Shown piece by piece: positions 16,728 through 23,844 of a stretch of 64,000 nucleotides of DNA. A program made the position numbers and the translations under genes. Positions within the stretch are counted from its first letter, which is position 1; every line of letters starts with the position of its first letter. This stretch comes from Streptomyces sp. TBY4 (GTDB lineage: Bacteria > Actinomycetota > Actinomycetes > Streptomycetales > Streptomycetaceae), in the NCBI RefSeq assembly GCF_024213195.1, contig NZ_JANAVF010000002.1:186001-250000 (forward strand). Direction: 5' to 3'. The notes below the pieces were generated by a model. That model had not been told where the DNA came from. It worked only from the letters and a program-made list of their open reading frames with translations, and made no database searches.

Positions 16728-17546
16728 GTGAAGATCGCCCTCATGGACTCCGGTATCGGCCTCCTCGCCGCGGCCGCCGCGATGCGGAGGCTGCGGCCGG
16801 ACGCGGAGCTGGTGCTGTCCTGCGACCCCGACGGGATGCCCTGGGGTCCGAGGACCCCGGAGGACCTCACCGGGCGGGCCCTCGCCGTCGCGCGGGCCGC
16901 CGCCACGCACCGGCCGGATGCGCTGATCGTCGCCTGCAACACCGCTTCCGTGCACGCCCTGCCCGCGCTGCGCGCCGCGCTGGAGCCCGCGATCCCGGTC
17001 ATCGGGACCGTGCCGGCGATCAAGCCCGCCGCGGCTGCCGGAGGCCGCGTCGCCATCTGGGCCACCCCCGCCACCACCGGCAGCCCCTACCAGCGCGGCC
17101 TGATCCGCGACTTCGCCGACGGGGCGCGCGTCACCGAGGTGCCGTGCCCCGGGCTGGCCGATGCCGTCGAGGCCGGTGACGAGGCCGCCGTCGTACGGGC
17201 CGTCGCCGCGGCCGCCGCGCTGACCCCGGCCGACGTCACCGACGTGGTGCTCGGCTGCACGCACTACGAGCTGGTCGAGGCCCCCATCCGGGCCGCGCTC
17301 GACCGGCGCACCGGCGGCGGCGCGTACGTCTTCCACGGCTCCGCCGAGCCCGTCGCCGTCCAGGCCCTGCGCCGGCTCGGCGCCCGCCCGGAGCCCGGCC
17401 TGCCGCCCACCGGCAGCCTGACCGTCCTGCTCAGCGGCCGCCCCGGCCCCCTCCCGGAGCCCGCCCTCGGCTACGCCGAGGGGCGTCTGCTCGCGGGTCG
17501 GAGCGCGGTGGTCGGGGAACCCGTGGGGGGACCCCTCACGGGCTGA
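16728..17546 (+). CDS. Aspartate/glutamate racemase family protein (MurI-like)
   Basis: A 272-residue protein of the cofactor-independent Asp/Glu racemase superfamily. Both catalytic cysteines are present in standard motifs: ACNTASVHALP and LGCTHYELVE. The N-terminal MDSGIGLL corresponds to the DSGxGG substrate loop of MurI. MurI makes D-glutamate for peptidoglycan, but Streptomyces usually carry a canonical MurI elsewhere, so this may be a paralogue. The GxGG loop is degenerate here (GIGLL), which supports altered specificity. It is isolated between two repeat-rich intergenic regions. Confidence 0.82.
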   Translation: MKIALMDSGIGLLAAAAAMRRLRPDAELVLSCDPDGMPWGPRTPEDLTGRALAVARAAATHRPDALIVACNTASVHALPALRAALEPAIPVIGTVPAIKPAAAAGGRVAIWATPATTGSPYQRGLIRDFADGARVTEVPCPGLADAVEAGDEAAVVRAVAAAAALTPADVTDVVLGCTHYELVEAPIRAALDRRTGGGAYVFHGSAEPVAVQALRRLGARPEPGLPPTGSLTVLLSGRPGPLPEPALGYAEGRLLAGRSAVVGEPVGGPLTG

Positions 17547-18235
17547 CGGCCGACCGAGAACGTGACGCCCGGCCGTGGGCGTGACGCCCGGCCGAGGACA
17601 CGGAGCTCGTCGCGGCCCCGCCGTATCCCGCCCGCACGCGGTGCCGCGGCGCGCCGATGGCCGCAGCGCGGCGGCACCGGTCCGCAGGCATCGACCACGT
17701 CACCGGCGGGCCGCGCGACGGCCGCCTCCGCGGGAGAGGCCGGGTCCGCCCAGCTGGGCATCCGGGGGGCCGTCCCCCGGGTGGGGAGTCGCCGTACGCA
17801 CCGCGCGACGGCCGCTTCCGCCGGAGGCGCGGGGTGGTGGTCGTCCCGGGTGAGGAGCCGCCGCACGCACTGCGTGGCGGCCGCTTCTGCGGGAGATGCC
17901 GGGGCCGCCCGCCTGGGGATCCGGGTGGTCCCATGGGTGAGGAGCCGCGGCACGCACCGCGAGACGGCCGCCTCTGCGTGGGGAGCCGCCGTACGTACAG
18001 CGCGGCCGCCGCTTCCGCGGGAGGTGGCGGGCATCCCCACCTGGAGATCCCGGCGGTCGTCCAGCGGGTGCGAACCGCCGCGCGCGCCGCGCCCGTCCCC
18101 GGTCGCTCCTCGGGAGCCGTCCCGGCATCGCACCCCGTCGCCGGGCGGGCCGGGCGGGGCGTGCACTGGGGACGCCGCCGCGGATGTGCGTCGCCGTGCG
18201 TGGGGCAGAGGTGCGGTGCGGGCCGGCCGGGGGCG
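17547..18235. repeat. 689-bp convergent intergenic region with five degenerate repeats
   Basis: Between the convergent stops of the racemase and the ADP-ribosylglycohydrolase I see no gene. It contains five related copies of a GC-rich module whose core reads CGCGACGGCCGCYTCCGCGG, starting near 17711, 17801, 17870, 17957 and 17998. The spacing runs from about 41 to 90 bp. Between cores, GTGAGGAGCCGCC and TGGGGATCCGGGTGGTCCC variants recur. On the minus strand the unit would translate to a repeated PAEAAVARCVRRLPTRG-like peptide, but no start signal exists. It may be a decayed repeat gene or a non-coding repeat. Confidence 0.65.
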
Positions 18236-19213
18236 TCAGTCGTCCGGCTCGCCCCGGCCCGGGGCCGCCGCCGCGGCTCCGGCCTCGGTGAGGCGGAGGG
18301 CGAGGGCCCGTAGGTCGGTCGCGTTCAGGATGCGGTCTCCGAAGCCCGGGAGGGGGACGTGCAGGGGGGCCGTCCAGGGTTCGGGGACCGCCGCCGCGCC
18401 GTAGCGGGCGCCGGCCAGGGTTCCGGTGACCGCCGCCACCGTGTCGGTGTCGCCGCCCAGGTCCACGGCGGCCCGTACGGCGTCCGCGAAGCCGGTCGTG
18501 GTGCGCAGCGCCCACACCGCCGAACCCAGGCAGGGCCATACCGCCCCGTTGAACTCGGTGGCCAGGTCCGGATGCCAGTCGGGGGCCAGGACCCGCGCGT
18601 ACCGCTCCCGGTGGTCCGGATGGACCCCGGCCAGCGTCGCGGGGAGCGCGGTGAGGGGGTCGGCGCCGTCCAGGGCCACGCGTACCAGCTCGTGCAGGAC
18701 GGCCGTGCCCTCCCATGCGGCCCGGTCCCCGTGGGTGAGCGCGGCGATCCGCCGGGCGGCGGCCATCGTCGCGGTGCGGCCGGCCGGGGCGAAGTAGACC
18801 GCCGAGGTCGAGGCGCGCATCAGGGAGCCGTTGCCGGCCGCCCGCGCGTTGGTCTGGAAGTGCAGCGCGGCGGCCAGGTCCCACGGGTCGCCGCCGGTCA
18901 GCACGATCTCCGTCTGCAGCCCGATGTCCTTGGGGTCCCCGGCCGCCCAGCGCCGGAACCGGTCGAAGACGTCGGGGAGTTCCAGACCTCCGCACTCCAG
19001 CAGGGATTCGCCGACCAGGACCGCCATCTGCGTGTCGTCCGTGGCTTCGCCCGGGTCCCAGCCGCCGCCCCCGCGCATCTCCTCGGCGCGGACGCTGAAC
19101 TGTCCGGCGGGGCCGAACTCGTAGGGCGCGCCGAGCGCGTCCCCGGCCGCCGAGCCGAGCACGGCTCCGACGGCGCGGTCGAGCCGGGTGGGCGCGGGGT
19201 CTCCGGTGGTCAC
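18236..19213 (-). CDS. ADP-ribosylglycohydrolase family protein
   Basis: A 325-residue protein of the DraG/ARH fold, which hydrolyses ADP-ribose from proteins or nucleotides using a dinuclear metal centre. Metal-binding motifs are visible: GDALGAPYEFG near the N-terminus, ATDDTQMAVL (the TDDT element) and LGGDTDTVAAVTGTLAGA (GGDTDT) in the C-terminal half. The GTG at 19213 overlaps the TetR stop in a GTGA arrangement, so translation is coupled to the regulator. The frame continues upstream through the TetR gene only as a shadow. The substrate (protein, nucleic acid or free ADP-ribose conjugate) is not deducible. Confidence 0.9.
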   Translation of the reverse strand: MTTGDPAPTRLDRAVGAVLGSAAGDALGAPYEFGPAGQFSVRAEEMRGGGGWDPGEATDDTQMAVLVGESLLECGGLELPDVFDRFRRWAAGDPKDIGLQTEIVLTGGDPWDLAAALHFQTNARAAGNGSLMRASTSAVYFAPAGRTATMAAARRIAALTHGDRAAWEGTAVLHELVRVALDGADPLTALPATLAGVHPDHRERYARVLAPDWHPDLATEFNGAVWPCLGSAVWALRTTTGFADAVRAAVDLGGDTDTVAAVTGTLAGARYGAAAVPEPWTAPLHVPLPGFGDRILNATDLRALALRLTEAGAAAAAPGRGEPDD

Positions 19214-19809
19214 ACCGCCTCCGCGGGCGGTCCGGGGCATACGCGGTCCAGCAGACCGCGGGTGAAGGAGTCCAGGTCGTCCAGCCCGGCTGCGGCCAGG
19301 GTGTCCGGGGCGCCCGCCAGGAGGTGGGGGACGGCTCCGTGCAGCGCGAGGGTGAGGGCGCGGGCGTGCTCCGGACCGGCCGGGAGCCCGGCGGCGGCCA
19401 GCAGCTGCCCGAACGCCGCGAAGTCCGCCGCCGCGATCGGGTCGAGCAGTGCGGCCAGCCAGGGCCGCCGGATCGCCTCGGTCTGGAGTTCCAGGTACGC
19501 CACGACGCGCGGCCGTCCGGCCCCGGCCGTATCGCGCAGCAGCCCGGCGAGCAGTGCGGCGAGCCCGGCCCGGTCGGCGGGTCCGGGGCCGGCCCCGGTG
19601 AGCCGGGCGGCGAGCGCCCGGTACTGCTCCAGGCAGCGCTCGGCGACCGCGCGCAGCAGTTCCTCCCGGGTCGGGAAGTAGTTCTTGGCGGTGCCGAGCG
19701 GCACGCCTGCCGCCGCGTCGACGGCCCGGTGCGTCAGGCCGCGCCCGCCCGCCTCGGAGAGCACCGCGATGGCCGCGTCGCGCAGCCGGTCCCTTCGGTC
19801 CTGGTTCAC
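19210..19809 (-). CDS. TetR family transcriptional regulator
   Basis: A 199-residue repressor. Residues about 5-55 are the TetR helix-turn-helix (RDAAIAVLSEAGGRGLTHRAVDAAAGVPLGTAKNYFPTREELLRAV pattern, with the recognition helix ending in YF). The remainder is the helical ligand-binding domain. GTG 19809 sits 6 nt after TAAGCT on the minus strand, so it is probably leaderless. The palindromic array at 19823-19862 covers the region just upstream of that -10 and lies between this gene and the FAD monooxygenase, the classic arrangement for autoregulation and control of a divergent enzyme. It is translationally coupled to the ADP-ribosylglycohydrolase. Confidence 0.92.
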   Translation of the reverse strand: MNQDRRDRLRDAAIAVLSEAGGRGLTHRAVDAAAGVPLGTAKNYFPTREELLRAVAERCLEQYRALAARLTGAGPGPADRAGLAALLAGLLRDTAGAGRPRVVAYLELQTEAIRRPWLAALLDPIAAADFAAFGQLLAAAGLPAGPEHARALTLALHGAVPHLLAGAPDTLAAAGLDDLDSFTRGLLDRVCPGPPAEAV

Positions 19810-19815
19810 CTTGCC

Positions 19816-19821
19816 AGCTTA
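19816..19821 (-). promoter_or_regulatory. -10 element of the tetR-type gene, leaderless
   Basis: TAAGCT on the minus strand lies 6 nt before the GTG at 19809. The operator array starts 2 bp upstream, so a bound repressor would cover the spacer and -35. Confidence 0.55.
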
Positions 19822-19822
19822 A

Positions 19823-19862
19823 CCACAACCGTGGTACCACAAGTGTGGCACCACAGGTGTGG
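19823..19862. promoter_or_regulatory. Triple palindrome operator for the TetR regulator
   Basis: Three 12-bp inverted repeats occur at exact 14-bp intervals: CCACAACCGTGG (19823-19834), CCACAAGTGTGG (19837-19848) and CCACAGGTGTGG (19851-19862). The last two are perfect 5+2+5 palindromes. The junctions form further palindromes such as GTGGTACCAC (19831-19840). The site abuts the regulator's -10 and lies upstream of the divergent FAD monooxygenase. Confidence 0.75.
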
Positions 19863-19909
19863 TGGTGGCCATGAATGGGCCGGGGAGCGACTCGAACGAG
19901 GGGTGTGCC

Positions 19910-20992
19910 ATGGGTGTGAGCGCCACGGGCAGGAGTGCCGGGACGACGGGCTCGGCGGTGGTCGTCGGCGCCGGGGTGGGCGGTCTGGCCACCGCGATCG
20001 GCCTGCGCCGGGCCGGATGGGAGGTGGCCGTACTGGAGCGCCGTGCCGAACCGGAGCGGTACGGCACGGCCTTCGGCATCCACCCCACGGCCCAGGCGGC
20101 CCTCGACCGGCTCGGCCTGGGCGACGTGGTCCGGGCGCGCGCGGTCCCGTACCGCGACGCGCAGATCCGGCGCCCCGACGGCCGGGTGCTGGCCGCGCTC
20201 CCCCTGGAGCGGATCGAACGCAAGGCGGGCCGCCCCGAACTCCTCATCTCACGGCCCTACTTGATGGACGCGATGCACGCCGAACTGATGCGGCTCGGCG
20301 GCACGGAGATCGCGTACGGCCGGGCCTACGAGCCTTCGGCCGCGCGGGGCAGCGCCGACCTCCTCGTCGGTGCCGACGGGATCAACAGCGCCGTCCGGGC
20401 CGACCGCTTCGGGGGCGGGAGCCGGCCGTGCGAGCTCGGCTCCACGGCCTGGATCGGCACCGCCGGGTTCGAGACCGGCGTCTACGGCGAGACCTGGGGC
20501 CGGGGCCGCTTCTTCGGGATGACCCCGGTCGAGCCCGGCCGCACCAACTGGTACGCCACCGTTCCCGGGGCCACCACGGCCGGGGAACTGCGGGCCGCCT
20601 TCGCCGACTGGCACGACCCGATCCCGCGCGTGCTCGCCGAGACCGACCCGCGGAGCTGGATCCGCTACCGGATGCGCCACCTCCACCCCGCGCTGCCCTC
20701 CTTCACCCGCACGGACGGGCCCGGGCCCGTCGCCCTGGTCGGCGACGCGGCGCACGCCATGACCCCGAACCTGGGCCAGGGCGCCTGCACCGCCCTGCTC
20801 GACGCCGAGGCCCTCGCCCGGGCCGTCGCCGCCCACGGGCCCGGCGGCCTGCCCGCCGCCCTGCGCGCGTACGAGGGCGAACGCCGCCGCAGCGCCCAGC
20901 GGACGGCCTTCGGCTCCCGGACCCTGCACCGCTTCATGACCGTCCGCCGCCCGGCCCTGCGGGACGCGCTCGTCGGCCTGCTGCCCGGCTGA
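19910..20992 (+). CDS. FAD-dependent aromatic-type monooxygenase
   Basis: A 360-residue flavoprotein hydroxylase of the PHBH class. The N-terminal ADP-binding loop is VVGAGVGGLATAIGLRRAG, the internal DG motif is LLVGADGINSAVRAD, and the FAD-ribityl GD motif is GDAAHAMTPNLGQGACTA. These proteins use NAD(P)H and oxygen to hydroxylate or epoxidise small molecules, tetracyclines among them. Open frame extends to a GTG at 19859, but that would place the N-terminus inside the operator and has no ribosome site. ATG 19910 has GAGGGG 6 nt upstream. Divergence from the TetR gene suggests induction by its substrate or a related toxic compound. Confidence 0.88.
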   Translation: MGVSATGRSAGTTGSAVVVGAGVGGLATAIGLRRAGWEVAVLERRAEPERYGTAFGIHPTAQAALDRLGLGDVVRARAVPYRDAQIRRPDGRVLAALPLERIERKAGRPELLISRPYLMDAMHAELMRLGGTEIAYGRAYEPSAARGSADLLVGADGINSAVRADRFGGGSRPCELGSTAWIGTAGFETGVYGETWGRGRFFGMTPVEPGRTNWYATVPGATTAGELRAAFADWHDPIPRVLAETDPRSWIRYRMRHLHPALPSFTRTDGPGPVALVGDAAHAMTPNLGQGACTALLDAEALARAVAAHGPGGLPAALRAYEGERRRSAQRTAFGSRTLHRFMTVRRPALRDALVGLLPG

Positions 20993-21053
20993 CGCCTCCG
21001 GTCGCCCCGGCGGCCCCGGTCACGAGGCCGGTGGCGTCCATGCGGAACGTGAG

Positions 21054-21059
21054 TACGCT
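21054..21059 (+). promoter_or_regulatory. -10 element of a leaderless promoter for the PH-like membrane protein
   Basis: TACGCT lies exactly 7 nt before ATG 21067. No Shine-Dalgarno is present, so initiation at the 5' end is predicted. It also decides against the upstream in-frame ATG at 21040. Confidence 0.6.
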
Positions 21060-21066
21060 GCTACAC

Positions 21067-21582
21067 ATGACGGGTCACCCTCCGGGACCGCTCTGGGCGG
21101 GCCGGGCCTCCAACCGTGTGCAGTGGCTGCTCGCCGGAGCCGGTGCGGCCTTCCTGGCGCTCGGGATCGAGATCGCCGTCGACCACGCCTGGGACGCCGG
21201 GATCGTCGCCATGCTCATGGCGGTGGTCGGCTGTCTCGCCGCGGGGCTCCTCATCCTCTTCGGCACCCTCGCCTTCGTGCACGCCTCCGTCACCGTCGAC
21301 GCCGAGGCCGTCGAGGTGCGCTGCGGGCACATCGGACTGCCGCGCCGCCGGATCCGGCTCACGGAGGTGGAGACCGCCGAGTACGTGCCCCGGATCACCC
21401 CGCAGCAGTGGGGCGGCTGGGGCTACCGCTGGCGCCCCGAGCGCGGCACCGCCGTCATCGTGCGGCGCGGCGAGGGCCTGCAGCTGCGGCTCGGCGACGG
21501 CAAGCTCTTCACCGTCACGGTCGACGACGCGGAGAACGCGGTCCGTGTGATCCGCACCCATCTGCGCACCCTGGCCCACTGA
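21067..21582 (+). CDS. Two-TM membrane protein with bacterial PH-like domain
   Basis: A 171-residue protein. Two membrane helices (about residues 20-38 and 44-68) are followed by a beta-rich cytosolic domain. That domain has the alternating pattern of actinobacterial PH-like/DUF3093-like proteins (VTVDAEAVEVRCGHIGLP, RIRLTEVETAEYVPRI, AVIVRRGEGLQLRLGDGK) and a final helix (ENAVRVIRTHLRTLAH). The conserved WGGWGYRW in the middle of the domain is typical of these proteins. Function unknown; such domains often scaffold membrane proteins. The gene is likely monocistronic from its own leaderless promoter and lies 40 bp upstream of lnt, which has its own. Confidence 0.8.
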   Translation: MTGHPPGPLWAGRASNRVQWLLAGAGAAFLALGIEIAVDHAWDAGIVAMLMAVVGCLAAGLLILFGTLAFVHASVTVDAEAVEVRCGHIGLPRRRIRLTEVETAEYVPRITPQQWGGWGYRWRPERGTAVIVRRGEGLQLRLGDGKLFTVTVDDAENAVRVIRTHLRTLAH

Positions 21583-21609
21583 CTCCGCCACCGGCACAGC
21601 GAGGGGACG

Positions 21610-21615
21610 TACACT
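21610..21615 (+). promoter_or_regulatory. -10 element of a leaderless promoter for lnt
   Basis: TACACT lies 7 nt before ATG 21623, with no ribosome site between. Confidence 0.6.
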
Positions 21616-21622
21616 CCGCCAG

Positions 21623-23257
21623 ATGAGCAGCAGTGCGACCCGCGCGGCCGGGAACGAAGCCGGGAACGAAGCCGTGAACGAGCCGCAGGGTCCCGGGCAG
21701 GGACGGGCGACCGGTGCCGCGGCCGTGACGGGGTCTCCCGCGCGCCGCTGGGCCGGCCGGTTCGCGCGGCCCGCGCTCGCCGTCCTCGCCGGAGTGCTCC
21801 TCTACCTCAGCTTCCCGCCCCGCCCCCTGTGGTGGCTGGCCCCCCTCGCCCTCGCGCTGCTCGGCGGGTGCCTGTACGGGCGCCGCGCGCGGGCCGGCTT
21901 CGGCCTCGGCGTCCTGCACGGCCTGGGCTTCCTGCTGCCGCTGCTCGTCTGGACCGGCGAGGGCGTCGGCCCCGTCCCCTGGCTGGCCCTGGTCACCCTC
22001 GAATCCCTGCTGATCGGCCTCACCGCCCTCGGCATCGCCCTCGTCAGCCGGCTCCCCGGCTGGCCGCTGTGGGGCGCCGCCGTCTGGATCGCCGGCGAGG
22101 CGCTGCGCGCCCGGGCCCCCTTCGGCGGCTTCTCCTGGGGCAAGCTCGCCTTCGGGCAGCCCGAGGGGGTCTTCCTGCCGCTCGCCGCGCTCGGCGGCAC
22201 CCCGCTGCTCTCCTTCGCCGTGGCCCTGTGTGGATTCGGGCTGTACGAGGTGGTGCGCGTCGGCGCCGACACCCGCCGGGCCACCGCCGCCCTGCTCGCC
22301 GCCACCGCCGTGGCCGCCCCGCTCGCCGGGGCGCTGGCGGCCCGGCCGCTGGTCTCCGACGCCGCCGAGGACGGAACCGTGACGGCCGCCGTCATCCAGG
22401 GCAACGTCCCGCGCGCCGGCTTCGACTTCAACGCCCAGCGCCGCCAGGTCCTGGACAACCACGCCAACCGCACCATCCAGCTCGCCGAGGACATCAAGCT
22501 CGGCAAGGTGGCGAAGCCGGACTTCGTCGTCTGGCCGGAGAACTCCTCCGACATCGACCCGTACGCCGAGCCCGACGCCTACGCCGTCATCGACAACGCG
22601 GTCAAGACCATCGGGGTGCCCGTGGCCATCGGCTCCGTACTGGCCCCGGAGACCGGCCCGCTGCGCAACACGATGATCCTGTGGGACCCGGTCAAGGGGC
22701 CCGTGGACACCTACGACAAGCGCAAGATCCAGCCCTTCGGCGAGCGCATCCCGATGCGCTCCTTCGTCCGGCTCTTCAGCTCCGACGTGGACCGGGTGCG
22801 GCGCGACTTCGGCCCCGGCAAGGAGCCCGGGGTCTTCGACATGGCGGGCAGCGGGGTCGGCATGGTCACCTGCTACGAGGCCGCCTTCGACGACGCCGTC
22901 CGCTCCACCGTGCGGGCCGGCGCCCAGGTCATCGCGGTGCCCAGCAACAACGCCACCTTCGGCCGCACCGAGATGACCTACCAGCAGCTCGCCATGGACC
23001 GGGTGCGGGCCGTGGAGCACAGCCGGACCGTCCTGGTGCCCGTCACCAGCGGGGTCAGCGCCGTGATCCGCCCCGACGGCAGGATCGTGCAGCAGACCAG
23101 GATGTTCACCCCGGACGCCCTGGTCGCGGAGATCCCGCTGCGCTCCACGCAGACCCCCGCCACCCGCTTCGGCCCGCTCGCCGAGTACCTCCTGCTCGGG
23201 GTGGCCCTCGCCGGACTCGGCTGGTCGTTCGCCCGCCGCACCGCCCGGTCCTCGTAG
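21623..23257 (+). CDS. lnt: Apolipoprotein N-acyltransferase
   Basis: A 544-residue membrane enzyme that transfers a fatty acid from phospholipid to the amino group of the lipid-modified cysteine of lipoproteins. Eight or so hydrophobic segments occupy residues about 50-240. The nitrilase-fold domain follows with the full catalytic triad: E306 in VVWPENSSD, K366 in YDKRKIQPFGE and C417 in GMVTCYEAAF. A final membrane helix ends the protein. The first 40 residues are a disordered cytoplasmic tail. Streptomyces often carry two Lnt copies (established for S. coelicolor and S. scabies); which copy this is cannot be decided. It starts from a leaderless promoter, and its stop codon overlaps the promoter of the Nudix gene. 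Confidence 0.93.
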   Translation: MSSSATRAAGNEAGNEAVNEPQGPGQGRATGAAAVTGSPARRWAGRFARPALAVLAGVLLYLSFPPRPLWWLAPLALALLGGCLYGRRARAGFGLGVLHGLGFLLPLLVWTGEGVGPVPWLALVTLESLLIGLTALGIALVSRLPGWPLWGAAVWIAGEALRARAPFGGFSWGKLAFGQPEGVFLPLAALGGTPLLSFAVALCGFGLYEVVRVGADTRRATAALLAATAVAAPLAGALAARPLVSDAAEDGTVTAAVIQGNVPRAGFDFNAQRRQVLDNHANRTIQLAEDIKLGKVAKPDFVVWPENSSDIDPYAEPDAYAVIDNAVKTIGVPVAIGSVLAPETGPLRNTMILWDPVKGPVDTYDKRKIQPFGERIPMRSFVRLFSSDVDRVRRDFGPGKEPGVFDMAGSGVGMVTCYEAAFDDAVRSTVRAGAQVIAVPSNNATFGRTEMTYQQLAMDRVRAVEHSRTVLVPVTSGVSAVIRPDGRIVQQTRMFTPDALVAEIPLRSTQTPATRFGPLAEYLLLGVALAGLGWSFARRTARSS

Positions 23258-23260
23258 GCT
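23255..23260 (+). promoter_or_regulatory. -10 element for the Nudix gene, overlapping the lnt stop
   Basis: TAGGCT lies 6 nt before ATG 23267. Its first three bases are the TAG stop codon of lnt. Confidence 0.5.
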
Positions 23261-23266
23261 CGGGGA

Positions 23267-23758
23267 ATGACCACACCCGAGTTCATCCGCACGCTCCGCG
23301 CCACCGCCGGTCACCAGTTGCTGCTGCTGCCCGGGGTGACCGCCGTCGTCGTCGACGACCTGGGGCGGGTCCTGCTGGGCCGGCGCGCCGACACCGGACG
23401 CTGGTCGGTCGTCGGCGGGATCGCGGAGCCGGGGGAGCAGCCGGCCGACACGGCGGTGCGCGAGGTGTACGAGGAGACGGCCGTGCGGTGCGTACCGGAC
23501 CGGGTGGTGCTGGTGCAGATGCTCCCGCCGATCACCTACCCCAACGGGGACGTCTGTCAGTTCCAGGACATCACCTTCCGCTGCCGGGCCACGGGCGGGG
23601 AGGCCCGGGTCAACGACAACGAGTCGCTGGAGGTGGCCTGGTTCGCACCCGACGCGCTGCCGGAGCCGCTGGAGTCCTTCGCGGTGGACCGGATCCGCCA
23701 GGCCCTGCGCGACGAGCCGACCTGGTTCGAGGCCTCCGCGGAGGTGGGAGAGGCGTGA
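23267..23758 (+). CDS. Nudix hydrolase
   Basis: A 163-residue pyrophosphohydrolase. The Nudix box starts at GGIAEPGE and continues ADTAVREVYEETAVR, retaining the REVYEE metal-binding core; the usual final Gly is Ala. The flanking PGVTAVVVDDLGRVLLGRR and QFQDITFRCRATGG are typical of ADP-ribose or NTP-cleaning members. The substrate is not deducible. It follows lnt by 9 bp and has its own leaderless -10. It is convergent with the large secreted gene across a strong hairpin. Confidence 0.9.
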   Translation: MTTPEFIRTLRATAGHQLLLLPGVTAVVVDDLGRVLLGRRADTGRWSVVGGIAEPGEQPADTAVREVYEETAVRCVPDRVVLVQMLPPITYPNGDVCQFQDITFRCRATGGEARVNDNESLEVAWFAPDALPEPLESFAVDRIRQALRDEPTWFEASAEVGEA

Positions 23759-23777
23759 CGGGCGGCGTGTGACGGGC

Positions 23778-23811
23778 GGACCCCGGCGGCACGGTGCTGC
23801 CGCCGGGGTCC
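23778..23811. terminator. Strong bidirectional terminator hairpin
   Basis: GGACCCCGGCGGCA and TGCCGCCGGGGTCC form a perfect 14-bp stem with a 6-nt loop, followed by CTTTC on the plus strand. It lies between the convergent stops at 23758 and 23845, exactly where a shared terminator is expected. Confidence 0.8.
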
Positions 23812-23844
23812 TTTCGGTTCACCGGGTCGCGTCACCCTCCCCGC

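Noticed and set aside
16131-17336. In-frame upstream extension of the glycosyltransferase
   Set aside because: The frame stays open through Pro/Gly repeats and antisense to the racemase. The real start at 16130 is followed at once by the membrane segment.
17711-18023. CRISPR-like repeat array
   Set aside because: Repeat spacing varies from about 41 to 90 bp, the repeats are degenerate, the spacers are themselves related, and no cas gene is near.
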